Origin: Legionella longbeachae
GTDB taxonomy: Bacteria; Pseudomonadota; Gammaproteobacteria; Legionellales; Legionellaceae
Reading direction: 5' to 3'
Assembly: GCA_016191305.1 (NCBI GenBank)
Contig: JACPOX010000123.1
Coordinates: 1 to 19,811, forward strand
Length of the DNA: 19,811 nt
The notes beneath the pieces are model-generated. The model worked only from the letters and a program-made list of their open reading frames with translations, was not told the DNA's origin and ran no database searches. A program made the translations under genes and the position numbers. Shown one piece after another: positions 7,370-15,409 of the stretch (positions are counted from its first letter, which is position 1; each line of letters begins with the position of its first letter).

Positions 7370-8344
7370 GTGTATAACTTTAAACTTTTTGAAAAATTGC
7401 TGGCAAAAAAATATTTTACATCCTCCTTTTTGCATCATTCGTCTGCGCAACCTGGACATGCATACAACATTCCAGAAAAATCAATTGAGAAAAATATTAA
7501 AATAAAGCGTTTAGAAATAATGGCGAGTTCTAAAGAAGCCGATTGGGAGAAGTTAGCTAGAAGTATTGAAAAACGTTTATCTGGGGTTTGTGAAGTAAGT
7601 ATTGTGAATCGCAATACTGAAGAAAGCATGCGTGTGTGTAAATTACTTACGAATTAGATTCCGCCCAATAATTTAGTTCCACATGTTGCACTGCGGCAGC
7701 GCCCATTCCAGGAATTGAAATTAGAGCTTAACCACTATTATGCCTTAGGTATTCGCCAATTATTTATAGTCGAAGGTGATCCAGTTTATGTTCAATCAAA
7801 AATTATGCCCGATAATCAAATCTTAAATTTAAAACCTCAAACGTATAACCCAGATTATTTAATTGACGCGATTAAACTGGCTAAAAATATGAATTTTAAT
7901 GTTAGCGCAGCGTGTTATCCCGAAGGCCATCCTTTAGCACCGTCTCTTGAAGCGAGTATTGAGCGCGCACTTGAAAAACAAGCTGCAGGTTGTACTCAGT
8001 TAATCGGACAAATTTCTTTTACCTTTCCACCTTTTGATTCTTTTTTAACAAAAGCAGGTGCCTGTGGACTCAAAATTCCTATAATTATGAGCATAATGCC
8101 TAGTGTTCCTAATAAAGAATTTTTATATAATTTTTGTTTTCGAAATAATATTAGCTTACCCCATGAGCTTAAAATAGCTACAGAACTAGAACGAATAGAG
8201 TACCTATGGCACTTAATTAAAGATAAAAATTTAGATATTTGTTATGCCTCATTAAATAGATTTTCAGCATTTGATCAATGGGTTAATAAAGAAAAAAATT
8301 TTGAAATTGACAACATTCCAAGCATTTCCTATGGTTTCAAGTGA
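7370..8344 (+). pseudogene. MetF-like (methylenetetrahydrofolate reductase family) gene interrupted by an amber codon
   Basis: Reads open from GTG 7370 (AGAGAG upstream) to 7654, meets an in-frame TAG at 7655-7657, and then continues in the same frame to TGA at 8342-8344. The two parts align end to end with the MTHFR TIM barrel. CEVSIVNRNTEES and VCKLLTN lie before the stop; PHVALRQR, ALGIRQLFIVEGDP, ACYPEGHP, KQAAGCTQLIGQISF and a final domain follow it. The full reading is about 324 residues, near the usual 290-300. The first strand is divergent: the common SFEFFPP is not seen, so even the intact ancestor was probably an atypical family member. No start with a ribosome site follows the TAG, so the second part is unlikely to be made alone. 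The simplest reading is a nonsense-mutated pseudogene; readthrough is possible but unsupported. Confidence 0.7.
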
Positions 8345-8385
8345 TACGTTTGTTATACTAATGCTGCTAATCAATTTCTTCTGGC

Positions 8386-8679
8386 TTGCAAGTCGTTTGG
8401 AAAGCAAATCAAACTACAACTGAATTTACTACATTGATTGACTCACCTAGTAGCCGTATCCTGGTGGGTACTGATATTCCTGGACCAGAAATACCAGGTA
8501 ATAATTCACATGATTATGCTGTCTGGAGAAAGGCTTCTACAGGCCAAGAAATTGCTCGCTCTCCTCTTTTACCTGCAATGACTCAAGGTACGATGATTCA
8601 GCCTTATTATTTAGGAAATATGTTTTATGAAGGACAATTAGGAACTTTGATCAAATTACACCCGAGTGCGAATAATTAA
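8386..8679 (+). pseudogene. Unrecognised ORF fragment without a credible start
   Basis: An open frame of about 100 codons, open from 8371 after TAA at 8368-8370. The only near-start codon is TTG 8386, with no ribosome binding site. The peptide contains DSPSSRILVGTDIPGPEIPG, then NSHDYAVWRKASTGQE and QPYYLGNMFYEGQLG, which reads like the C-terminal part of a real protein. The other frame just upstream, after the MetF-like stop, encodes NAANQFLLACKSFG, so an indel near 8395-8410 may have split a longer gene. I do not recognise the family. It may instead be a short intact gene, but position in a run of broken genes favours decay. Confidence 0.4.
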
Positions 8680-8709
8680 TCGCAATCGATAAGTTATAAT
8701 CTTAAATAT

Positions 8710-8736
8710 GCTCCCCTAGTCTTCACCATGGGGAGC
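8710..8736. terminator. Hairpin between convergent ORFs, weak terminator
   Basis: GCTCCCC at 8710-8716 pairs with GGGGAGC at 8730-8736 around a 13-base loop. It lies between the end of the ORF at 8679 and the end of the entericidin remnant at 8751, a usual place for a bidirectional terminator. No run of T follows on either strand, so rho-independent activity is doubtful. Confidence 0.4.
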
Positions 8737-8750
8737 AATATTAAATCGAG

Positions 8751-8834
8751 TTAGTGTGATGCTTTTTGAATATCTTTACCTACATGCGATACATCTCTTC
8801 CAAAGCCATTAACTGTTCCACAGGCACTTAGCAT
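8751..8834 (-). pseudogene. Entericidin (EcnA/B)-type lipoprotein remnant
   Basis: Encodes MLSACGTVNGFGRDVSHVGK followed by DIQKASH and a TAA stop. LSAC is a lipobox, and the C-G-T-V-x-G-x-G-x-D-V-x-x-x-G-x-x-I pattern is the mature entericidin signature, a small membrane lipoprotein family. What is missing is the signal peptide: only one residue precedes the lipobox leucine, and an in-frame TAA lies three codons upstream of the ATG, with stops in the other frames nearby. A complete entericidin has about 20 residues before the cysteine. So this is most likely a 5'-truncated remnant that cannot be secreted or lipidated. Confidence 0.65.
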
Positions 8835-8937
8835 GCCCTCAAATTAATTTTAGTCCAAATTTTTATAAATGGAAAAAAGCAGAGAATAATTTTTACTAAC
8901 TTTAATGCATTATGCAGAAAGTTTTTCAGCAGAATGA

Positions 8938-8966
8938 TTGTTCTGTAAACATAACTTCCTTATAAT
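8938..8966 (+). promoter_or_regulatory. Sigma70-type promoter for the secreted protein gene
   Basis: TTGTTC at 8938-8943 and a perfect TATAAT at 8961-8966 are separated by 17 bases. The downstream gene starts at 9034 with its own ribosome binding site, giving a leader of roughly 60 bases. It is the best-looking promoter in the accessory part of the window. Confidence 0.6.
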
Positions 8967-9033
8967 CCTTAAAATTGCCATCTACTGTACTGAAATTTAA
9001 AGATTTTTATCAATAAGAAAAAGGAGCTTGGAA

Positions 9034-9420
9034 ATGAAAAAATGGATAATGCTGGCCACCACCAGTATTGTAATGATGAATGCGCATGCAAATACCACCT
9101 GGTGCGGTTACAAAGACTATTTTCGCTTAAGTGATGAATCTCATCCTGGCATCTATATTGTCAACGGATTTAGCGATTCAGATGTTATTTTACAAATCGT
9201 GGGACCCCGAAGCTTTGAGATAAGAGATTCATTTCAATGTCTCACCGGTTATGCACATGTTACTGTTGCTTATGATGCCGCGAACTGGTGTGTTCTAGAT
9301 ATTAAAGATGGACCCTATATGAATCATCCCACAGTTAGCGCTTCTTGCAATGGAATTCATTATATTAATACCACCTATGATGGTATTGGTAGCTATTCAT
9401 ATACTATAAATCTTGATTAA
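9034..9420 (+). CDS. Small secreted protein of unknown function, four cysteines
   Basis: A 128-residue protein with a clear Sec signal peptide: KK at the N terminus, a hydrophobic core and an AHA cleavage site after residue 19. The mature part (about 109 residues) has exactly four cysteines (24, 69, 86, 105), enough for two disulfides, and is rich in aromatic residues and polar beta-like segments such as GIYIVNGFSDSDVILQIVG. I do not recognise the family. ATG 9034 is chosen because AAGGAG at 9021-9026 is seven bases upstream; a TTG six bases earlier is less suitable. It has its own promoter and no operon partners. It is probably periplasmic or exported, for example by type II secretion, but nothing in the sequence proves export past the outer membrane. 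Confidence 0.75.
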   Translation: MKKWIMLATTSIVMMNAHANTTWCGYKDYFRLSDESHPGIYIVNGFSDSDVILQIVGPRSFEIRDSFQCLTGYAHVTVAYDAANWCVLDIKDGPYMNHPTVSASCNGIHYINTTYDGIGSYSYTINLD

Positions 9421-9555
9421 AATTATTCAAATCTCACCGGGTGAAAACAAAAAATTGTGGCTGATGCTTAATGTCGACTTTCAAATGAATGTCACCCGCT
9501 GTAGAGAAAGAAATAATGAAGAAAAAAGCGAACAATGTTGCAAATATTGAATAGC

Positions 9556-10986
9556 TTAATATCCCAAAGACCACCCACCACCTAAAGCTTTAATTAACTG
9601 AATACTGGCAATCTGACGCCGTGTACGAATGTTTACTAATGAAAGTTCTGATTGTAAGGCTGCATTTTCTACGACAACTACCTGCAGAAAGGTAACCAGT
9701 CCTCCTTTATAGCGGTATAGTTCCTGATTCCATGCTCGAATTGCCGCACGGGTTGCTGCTTGCTGGCTTCTATATTCTTTATCAAGTTGACGAATCGCAA
9801 CAAGATTGTCTTCCACCTCTTGGAATGCAGTTAACACTAATTGTCGATAAGTGGCAATTGTTTCAAAATATTGAGCTTTAGCCTGATTTAATAAACCGCG
9901 CAAACGCCCTCCGTCAAAAATAGTTACTTGTGCTAAGGGTTGCGTTAATGTTAATAAGGCCAACGGGCCCAGAGACCAAAAAAGACTTGGTTTTGAAATG
10001 AGATTCGATAAACTCTTGCTTTGAAAGCCAGCAGTACTTCCTAAGTCAAACACTGGGAAAAAAGCAGCGCGAGCCACTCCAATATTTGCATTGGCAGCTT
10101 GTACACGTGATTCAGCTGCAACAATATCAGGTCTTCGCTCCAAAAGAGTTGAAGGTAAATTAGAGGCTATAGCCAGAAAAATTTTAGGCGATTTTGCAGA
10201 GGCCAAAGAAAAATTACTCGGTATCTTTCCTACCAATACTGCAATTGCATGCTCAAGCTGAGCTCGTTGTAATCGCATGTCTTCAGCCATTGTTTTCGCA
10301 TTTTCTAACTGAGTTTCTGCTTCATCAACATCCGCTATAGGTGCGGCTCCCCCTTGATAACGCTTTTTCGTTAAATAAAGCGCTTTTTGAAATGCAATAA
10401 CAGTAGTATCTAAGATGCGTTGCGCCTCATCAGTTCCTCTTAAAGCAAAATAATCATTAGCTAATTCAGCCTGTAAACTTAGTTGAATTGCAGCTATATC
10501 TGCAGCGTTTGCCTTAGCACTACTTTCGCTTGCTACCACTGAATTACGGATGCTTCCCCAAGCATCAACTTCATAATTTAAATACCCCCCCGTTAAAAAA
10601 TTATTGTAAACAGGAACTTTTGTAGGGTTTGCTATAGTACGAGAATTTTGCTGTCTGTTTGGATTAAAGAGTCCTTGAATGCTAGGAAAAAAATAAGACC
10701 TTGCTACCTGTACTAATGATACCGCTTCTTGAAAATGGGCATAAGCTAACTTTAAATCTTGGTTAGCTAAAAGAAGCTGTTTTTGTAAATCATCTAATAT
10801 AGGATCATTAAAAGCTTGCCACCACGCATCTGGCGCAGTAACTCGCGGAATTGATTTAACCTCTACCCACTTCCCAGGTTCTTTAAAGTGATCAGGTATA
10901 GGCATAGCTGGCCGATGATACGATGGCGCCAAGGAACACCCCATTAAAGAAAAAACCAGCCATCCTGCGCAAAGTAGTTTTTTCAT
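9556..10986 (-). CDS. NodT/OprM-type outer-membrane efflux lipoprotein of the second RND system
   Basis: A 476-residue outer-membrane factor. The N terminus is a textbook lipoprotein signal, MKKLLCAGWLVFSLMGC with lipobox LMGC and Cys17, followed by SLAPSYHRP (NodT style). The two channel repeats are seen in YLTKKRYQGGAAPIADVDEA and LLERRPDIVAAESRV, and the C terminus has IKALGGGW as in the other factor of the window. It forms the TolC-like duct for the adaptor and pump encoded just upstream. Its ATG overlaps the adaptor stop by four bases (ATGA), and it is the last gene of the three-gene operon. It shares only family-level motifs with the factor at 274-1761, so the two are not a recent duplication. 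Confidence 0.92.
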   Translation of the reverse strand: MKKLLCAGWLVFSLMGCSLAPSYHRPAMPIPDHFKEPGKWVEVKSIPRVTAPDAWWQAFNDPILDDLQKQLLLANQDLKLAYAHFQEAVSLVQVARSYFFPSIQGLFNPNRQQNSRTIANPTKVPVYNNFLTGGYLNYEVDAWGSIRNSVVASESSAKANAADIAAIQLSLQAELANDYFALRGTDEAQRILDTTVIAFQKALYLTKKRYQGGAAPIADVDEAETQLENAKTMAEDMRLQRAQLEHAIAVLVGKIPSNFSLASAKSPKIFLAIASNLPSTLLERRPDIVAAESRVQAANANIGVARAAFFPVFDLGSTAGFQSKSLSNLISKPSLFWSLGPLALLTLTQPLAQVTIFDGGRLRGLLNQAKAQYFETIATYRQLVLTAFQEVEDNLVAIRQLDKEYRSQQAATRAAIRAWNQELYRYKGGLVTFLQVVVVENAALQSELSLVNIRTRRQIASIQLIKALGGGWSLGY

Positions 10987-12128
10987 GTAACAACTCGCAC
11001 AGTTTCCCCATTTAAAATCCCATCAGAAGGATTGATCACAATTCGGTCTCCAGGCATAACTCCAGTCGCAATTTCAACCGTAGCACCAAAATCACGACGC
11101 AGGGTAACCGATTTTAAAACGACTTTATTGTCTTTATCCAATGTCGCAACCTGTAAACCTGGAGCTTGAAAAAGTAAGGTGTTAACAGGTAAAATCACTG
11201 TATTAGCTGGAATAGCTAAAGAAAACCAGGCCTCAGTATAACCCCCAGGAAATAACTCTCTATTCTTATTTTCTGCAACAAATTGAGCCAACAAAGTACG
11301 TGTTTTAGGATCAATAGCATGTGCTGTTTCTAATAGTTTGGCAAAAAAAGTTTGTTTTGGATGCTCTAAAAAATGAAGCTGTACAGTCATGTTCGGTTTA
11401 ATACGTGCAGAATAATACTGAGGAATTTTTACATAAATTCGCAAAGGATTTGTTTGGGCAATACGAAATAAAGGGGGAGTAGTAGAACTGCTACCCGCAT
11501 CAATTAAGTCACCAATATCGGTAGCACGATCTGTAATTACTCCATCGAAAGGAGCCACAACCTGTTCAAAGCCTACTAACTCTTGCAATCGCTGAAGATT
11601 AGCCTTTGCAGCAAACATAGCTGCATTAAGCGCGGCTGCGGAACTCACCTTTTCATCTGTTTCCTGTTGCGAAACAGATTCTGTTTTTAATAAATGAAGC
11701 CAGCGTTTCGCAGTAATTTGAGCTATTTTATTATTAGCTATTGCCACCTTTAAATCAGCTCTTGCCTGACGCTCCTGCGCATCTAGTTCTGGAGTTTCTA
11801 TGACAGCAAGTAAATCTCCTGCTTTAACTTGACTACCAATATCTACATACCATTTTTTTACATAACCGTTGGTACGTGCATAAATAGGCGATTCATGCCA
11901 GGCTTGGACGTTACCTGGTAAAACGATTTTATCCACCCCCGGTTCTTGTTGCGCGGTCATAATCCTGACTACAGGAACTGCATCAGCTATAGTCCTATTC
12001 CTCAAGCTGATCGCTGCATAAACACGCATCAAAATCATCACCAAAATAATGAATAAAAAAACAGCCACAGCGAGAATAAGTCGACGATGCTTTTGATTTT
12101 GCAAATGTGATTGAATTGTATTAAGCAT
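10983..12128 (-). CDS. RND efflux periplasmic adaptor (HlyD/AcrA family)
   Basis: A 381-residue membrane fusion protein. An uncleaved N-terminal anchor spans about residues 16-35. The first half of the lipoyl domain contains RTNGYVKKWYVDIGSQVKAG (85-104) and LLAVIETPELDAQ; a helical hairpin follows, and the return half is VVAPFDGVITDRATDIGDLI. It joins the inner-membrane pump to the outer-membrane factor. The start at 12128 is preferred over an upstream ATG at 12164 because AAAGGA lies six bases before it. With this start the gene overlaps the pump gene by eight bases. Length is normal for the family. Confidence 0.92.
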   Translation of the reverse strand: MLNTIQSHLQNQKHRRLILAVAVFLFIILVMILMRVYAAISLRNRTIADAVPVVRIMTAQQEPGVDKIVLPGNVQAWHESPIYARTNGYVKKWYVDIGSQVKAGDLLAVIETPELDAQERQARADLKVAIANNKIAQITAKRWLHLLKTESVSQQETDEKVSSAAALNAAMFAAKANLQRLQELVGFEQVVAPFDGVITDRATDIGDLIDAGSSSTTPPLFRIAQTNPLRIYVKIPQYYSARIKPNMTVQLHFLEHPKQTFFAKLLETAHAIDPKTRTLLAQFVAENKNRELFPGGYTEAWFSLAIPANTVILPVNTLLFQAPGLQVATLDKDNKVVLKSVTLRRDFGATVEIATGVMPGDRIVINPSDGILNGETVRVVT

Positions 12129-15100
12129 GTTCTTTCCTTTGTGTCTTCTTCGATCTGCTTTCATAAATTAAATAAAAAACAGAAGGAACAAAAAAGAGCG
12201 TGCCAATTGTTGCAAAAGATAATCCACCAATTACAGCCCGTCCCAATGGGGCATTCTGCTCTCCACCATCCCCCAAACCCAGTGCCATTGGCAGCATACC
12301 GATAATCATTGCCAATGCAGTCATTATTACAGGACGAATACGCGTCTGCCCTGCTTCAAGTGCCGCTCGCATTGGATCATTTTCAGTAGCAAGATGATCT
12401 CTTGCAAAACTAATAATAAGAATACTATTTGCTGTTGCAACCCCCATACACATAATTGCTCCTGTTAAAGCAGGAACACTCAATGGGGTATGAGTGATAA
12501 ATAACATCCATGCAATTCCAGCAAGTGCTGCTGGCAATGCCGTGATAATAATAAAAGGATCTGTCCAAGATTGAAAATTAATCACTATTAATAAGTACAC
12601 TAATAAAATCGAAAAAACCAATCCCCAGTAAAGTCCATTAAAAGCCTGTTGTTTCGTCTCAATTTGACCACGGATAGTTACCGATGATCCTTTAGGTACC
12701 TCTTTTTTCATATCATTCATAACTCTATCAATATCTATTGCTACCGCTCCCAAAGTCCTATCTTGTACTGAAGCAAATAGATTAATTACTGGCAGAACGT
12801 TATAATGTGATTCAACTACTGAGGTCCAGGTGCGTTTTAAATTAGCAAAAGCACCTAAGATTTGCAGTTGACTAGGTAGTGTTAAACTGCCAATTGGAAT
12901 ATTACGTAAATCATTTAAGGAAGTCATCACATATTGAGGAGCTTGAACCACAATAGGATAAGACACTCCGCTATGAGGATCCAGCCAAAATGTGGGTGTG
13001 GTTTGAAAACTACCTGATAGTGTAATTAATAGATCAGAAGCAATGTTTAGTTGAGTAAATCCCAGCTCACGCGCCAAACTACGATCTACATCTACAAAAA
13101 ACTCAGGATAATTATTAGCTTGTCTTATGCGTACATCAGTTAAACCAGGAACTAATTTTAACTTTCTCATCAACTTCCTAGCATAAAGAGCATTTTCTTG
13201 CTTCTTCAAACCAATAATCTGAATGTCAATTGGTGAAGGCAAACCAAAATTAATCGTTTGATTGACAATATCGGCGGGTAGAAATGCTAGAGTCACTGCA
13301 GGGAAATGCTCTCTTAAAACAGATCTGATTTTATGAACATAATAAGAACTTGGACGATGCCCTTTTTTAAGAGAAATTAATATATCGGCATCTTCTGGAC
13401 CATTCGTTGCAGAATTATCATAGGATAGATTAATACCACTAACAGGTAAGCCTATATTATCAACAATACTATCCAAATCTTTAGGAGGAATAATTCTGCG
13501 AATATCTCTATCAATATTATCTACAAAGCGTGCTGTTTCTTCAACACGAGTACCTGTAGGAGCACTAATATGTAACTTGATTTGACCAGCATCAACATTC
13601 GGAAAAAAATTCGAACCTAGCCAAGGCCATAATACTAACAAGGACACAAAAACAAACACTAAAAAGCAAGAAATAAAAATATTTGCATGACGCAGCACCC
13701 AAGACAATGCCTTATAATAACGCTGTCGTAACAATTCAAATTTTTTTTCAAAGCTCTGTTGTAAATGAACAAAGCGACTAGTGCTCGGTGCTTTTTCTGT
13801 CGAGAGCTCATGTTTGTGTAACAAATATTTAGCTAAAGTAGCAACTAGGGTACGTGATAAGACATATGAAATTAACATAGCAAAAATTACTGCTTCAGCC
13901 AATGGAACAAACAAATATTGCGCGACCCCACCTAAATAAAACATAGGTACGAAAACTATACAGATACATAAAGTCGATACCAGAGCAGGGATAGCAATTT
14001 GTTTCGCACCATCGAGGATAGCTTGTTCTACTTCTTTTCCTTGTTCCAAATTCCAATTAATATTCTCAATGGCAACGGTGGCATCATCCACCAAAATACC
14101 TACTGCAAGTGCTAATCCACCCAGAGTCATAATGTTAATTGTTTCACCTAAAGCAGAAAGAATAGTAATTGAGCCAATGATGGATAAAGGAATGGACAAA
14201 GTAATAATGAAAGTACTGCGCAAACTACCCAAAAAAAGTAGAATCATTAATCCTGTTAATGCCGCAGCAATAACACCTTCAATAATTACCCCACGAATAG
14301 CCGCAGTTACAAAAAGTGACTGATCCGCAAAATAAGATAAATTAAGGCCCGCGGGAAGCATTTCTTTGACCTTGGGAAGTAACTCTTTAATACGTTTTAC
14401 TATCGCCAAAGTGGACGCACTTCCAGTTTTTTCTATTGGCATCATTACTGCTCGCTGACCATTTACTCTCACTATATTAGTTTGCGGCGCAAATCCATCG
14501 CGGACATGAGCAACATCACGAATATATAGTACTCGGCCAGGAGTTGATTTAACGGGCATGTCATTTAATTGATCTACTTTGAGAGGGCTCCCATTTAATT
14601 TGACAATATATTCATACTCACCAATTTTTTGTGTACCTGCGGGTATAATGAGGTTTTGTGCAGTAATCGTTTGATTAATCTCTTGTGCTGAAACACCATA
14701 AGTTTGCATGGCTTGTGTATCTAAATCGACTTGTATTTGACGAATTTTACCTCCATAAGGATAAGGTAATGATGCCCCTTGAACTGTAGCAAGTTGCGTT
14801 CTCACAAAATTATTACCTATATCATTCAATTTTTGTTCAGGAATAATCGCACTAGATAATACTAATTGTAATACCGGAACCGTTGAGGCTTTATAACTTA
14901 AAATCAACGGGGGTAAAGTTCCTGGGGGTAAGTTACGTAATATCGTTTGCGATATTGCGGTGACCTGACTTAAAGCAATACCAATATTCACTCCTGGTTG
15001 GAAGAATAACTTGACTACACTGACTCCAATAAGTGATTCAGACTCAATATGTTCAATATCATTAACCGTAGTGGTTACAGCTCGCTCAAATACACTGGCG

Positions 15101-15288
15101 ATACGATTACCCATTTCGTCAGGAGGCAAACCTGAATAATTCCATACAACACTGACAACGGGAATATTAATGTCGGGAAAAATATCTGTGGGAGTACGCA
15201 TAATTGCCACGGGACCGATAATAATGAGCATAATAGCCATTACAATAAAGGTGTAAGGTCGCGAAAGAGCAATCCATACAATCCACAT
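12121..15288 (-). CDS. RND-family inner-membrane efflux pump (AcrB/HAE-like)
   Basis: A 1055-residue proton-driven efflux transporter with the duplicated six-helix layout of RND permeases. The start MWIVWIALSRPYTFIVMAIM is the first helix; PTDIFPDINIPVVSVVW (33-49) and YSGLPPDEM are family motifs. Helix 4 has the proton-relay aspartates D401-D402 in VGILVDDATVAIEN. In helix 10, where AcrB has Lys940 in SAKNAIL, this protein reads TANSIL, so the relay lysine is absent, as in some other HAE-like branches. DD rather than the metal-pump pattern argues for organic substrates. It is the first gene of the operon, before adaptor and outer factor, the reverse of the common adaptor-first order. A TATAAT on the minus strand at 15321-15326 is a possible -10, but its -35 is poor. 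Confidence 0.93.
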   Translation of the reverse strand: MWIVWIALSRPYTFIVMAIMLIIIGPVAIMRTPTDIFPDINIPVVSVVWNYSGLPPDEMGNRIASVFERAVTTTVNDIEHIESESLIGVSVVKLFFQPGVNIGIALSQVTAISQTILRNLPPGTLPPLILSYKASTVPVLQLVLSSAIIPEQKLNDIGNNFVRTQLATVQGASLPYPYGGKIRQIQVDLDTQAMQTYGVSAQEINQTITAQNLIIPAGTQKIGEYEYIVKLNGSPLKVDQLNDMPVKSTPGRVLYIRDVAHVRDGFAPQTNIVRVNGQRAVMMPIEKTGSASTLAIVKRIKELLPKVKEMLPAGLNLSYFADQSLFVTAAIRGVIIEGVIAAALTGLMILLFLGSLRSTFIITLSIPLSIIGSITILSALGETINIMTLGGLALAVGILVDDATVAIENINWNLEQGKEVEQAILDGAKQIAIPALVSTLCICIVFVPMFYLGGVAQYLFVPLAEAVIFAMLISYVLSRTLVATLAKYLLHKHELSTEKAPSTSRFVHLQQSFEKKFELLRQRYYKALSWVLRHANIFISCFLVFVFVSLLVLWPWLGSNFFPNVDAGQIKLHISAPTGTRVEETARFVDNIDRDIRRIIPPKDLDSIVDNIGLPVSGINLSYDNSATNGPEDADILISLKKGHRPSSYYVHKIRSVLREHFPAVTLAFLPADIVNQTINFGLPSPIDIQIIGLKKQENALYARKLMRKLKLVPGLTDVRIRQANNYPEFFVDVDRSLARELGFTQLNIASDLLITLSGSFQTTPTFWLDPHSGVSYPIVVQAPQYVMTSLNDLRNIPIGSLTLPSQLQILGAFANLKRTWTSVVESHYNVLPVINLFASVQDRTLGAVAIDIDRVMNDMKKEVPKGSSVTIRGQIETKQQAFNGLYWGLVFSILLVYLLIVINFQSWTDPFIIITALPAALAGIAWMLFITHTPLSVPALTGAIMCMGVATANSILIISFARDHLATENDPMRAALEAGQTRIRPVIMTALAMIIGMLPMALGLGDGGEQNAPLGRAVIGGLSFATIGTLFFVPSVFYLIYESRSKKTQRKEHA

Positions 15289-15409
15289 AAATATCCATAT
15301 TAGCAGAGCAATAATCGACTATTATATGCATGAAATGAGGTAAACTATAAGAAAAAAATCTGATAAGAAATAAAAATAATACGTCAGTATTTGAAATGAT
15401 CTTAGCATT

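Noticed and set aside
7370..8344. Reading the amber codon as pyrrolysine
   Set aside because: The pyrrolysine system is not expected in this lineage, no pyl genes are in the window, and nearby genes are also broken, so simple pseudogenisation is more likely.
9434..9444. Small palindrome TCACC-G-GGTGA after the secreted protein gene
   Set aside because: Too short a stem for a terminator and the loop would be one to three bases; probably chance.
9516..9554. Twelve-codon frame beginning MKKKANN between two convergent genes
   Set aside because: Too short, no ribosome site and no match to any leader peptide logic.
12200..12397. Open frames on the plus strand inside the RND pump gene (also 12111-12305 and 14069-14323)
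   Set aside because: They run antisense to strongly conserved pump sequence, have no ribosome sites and no recognisable motifs; they are shadows of the pump codons.
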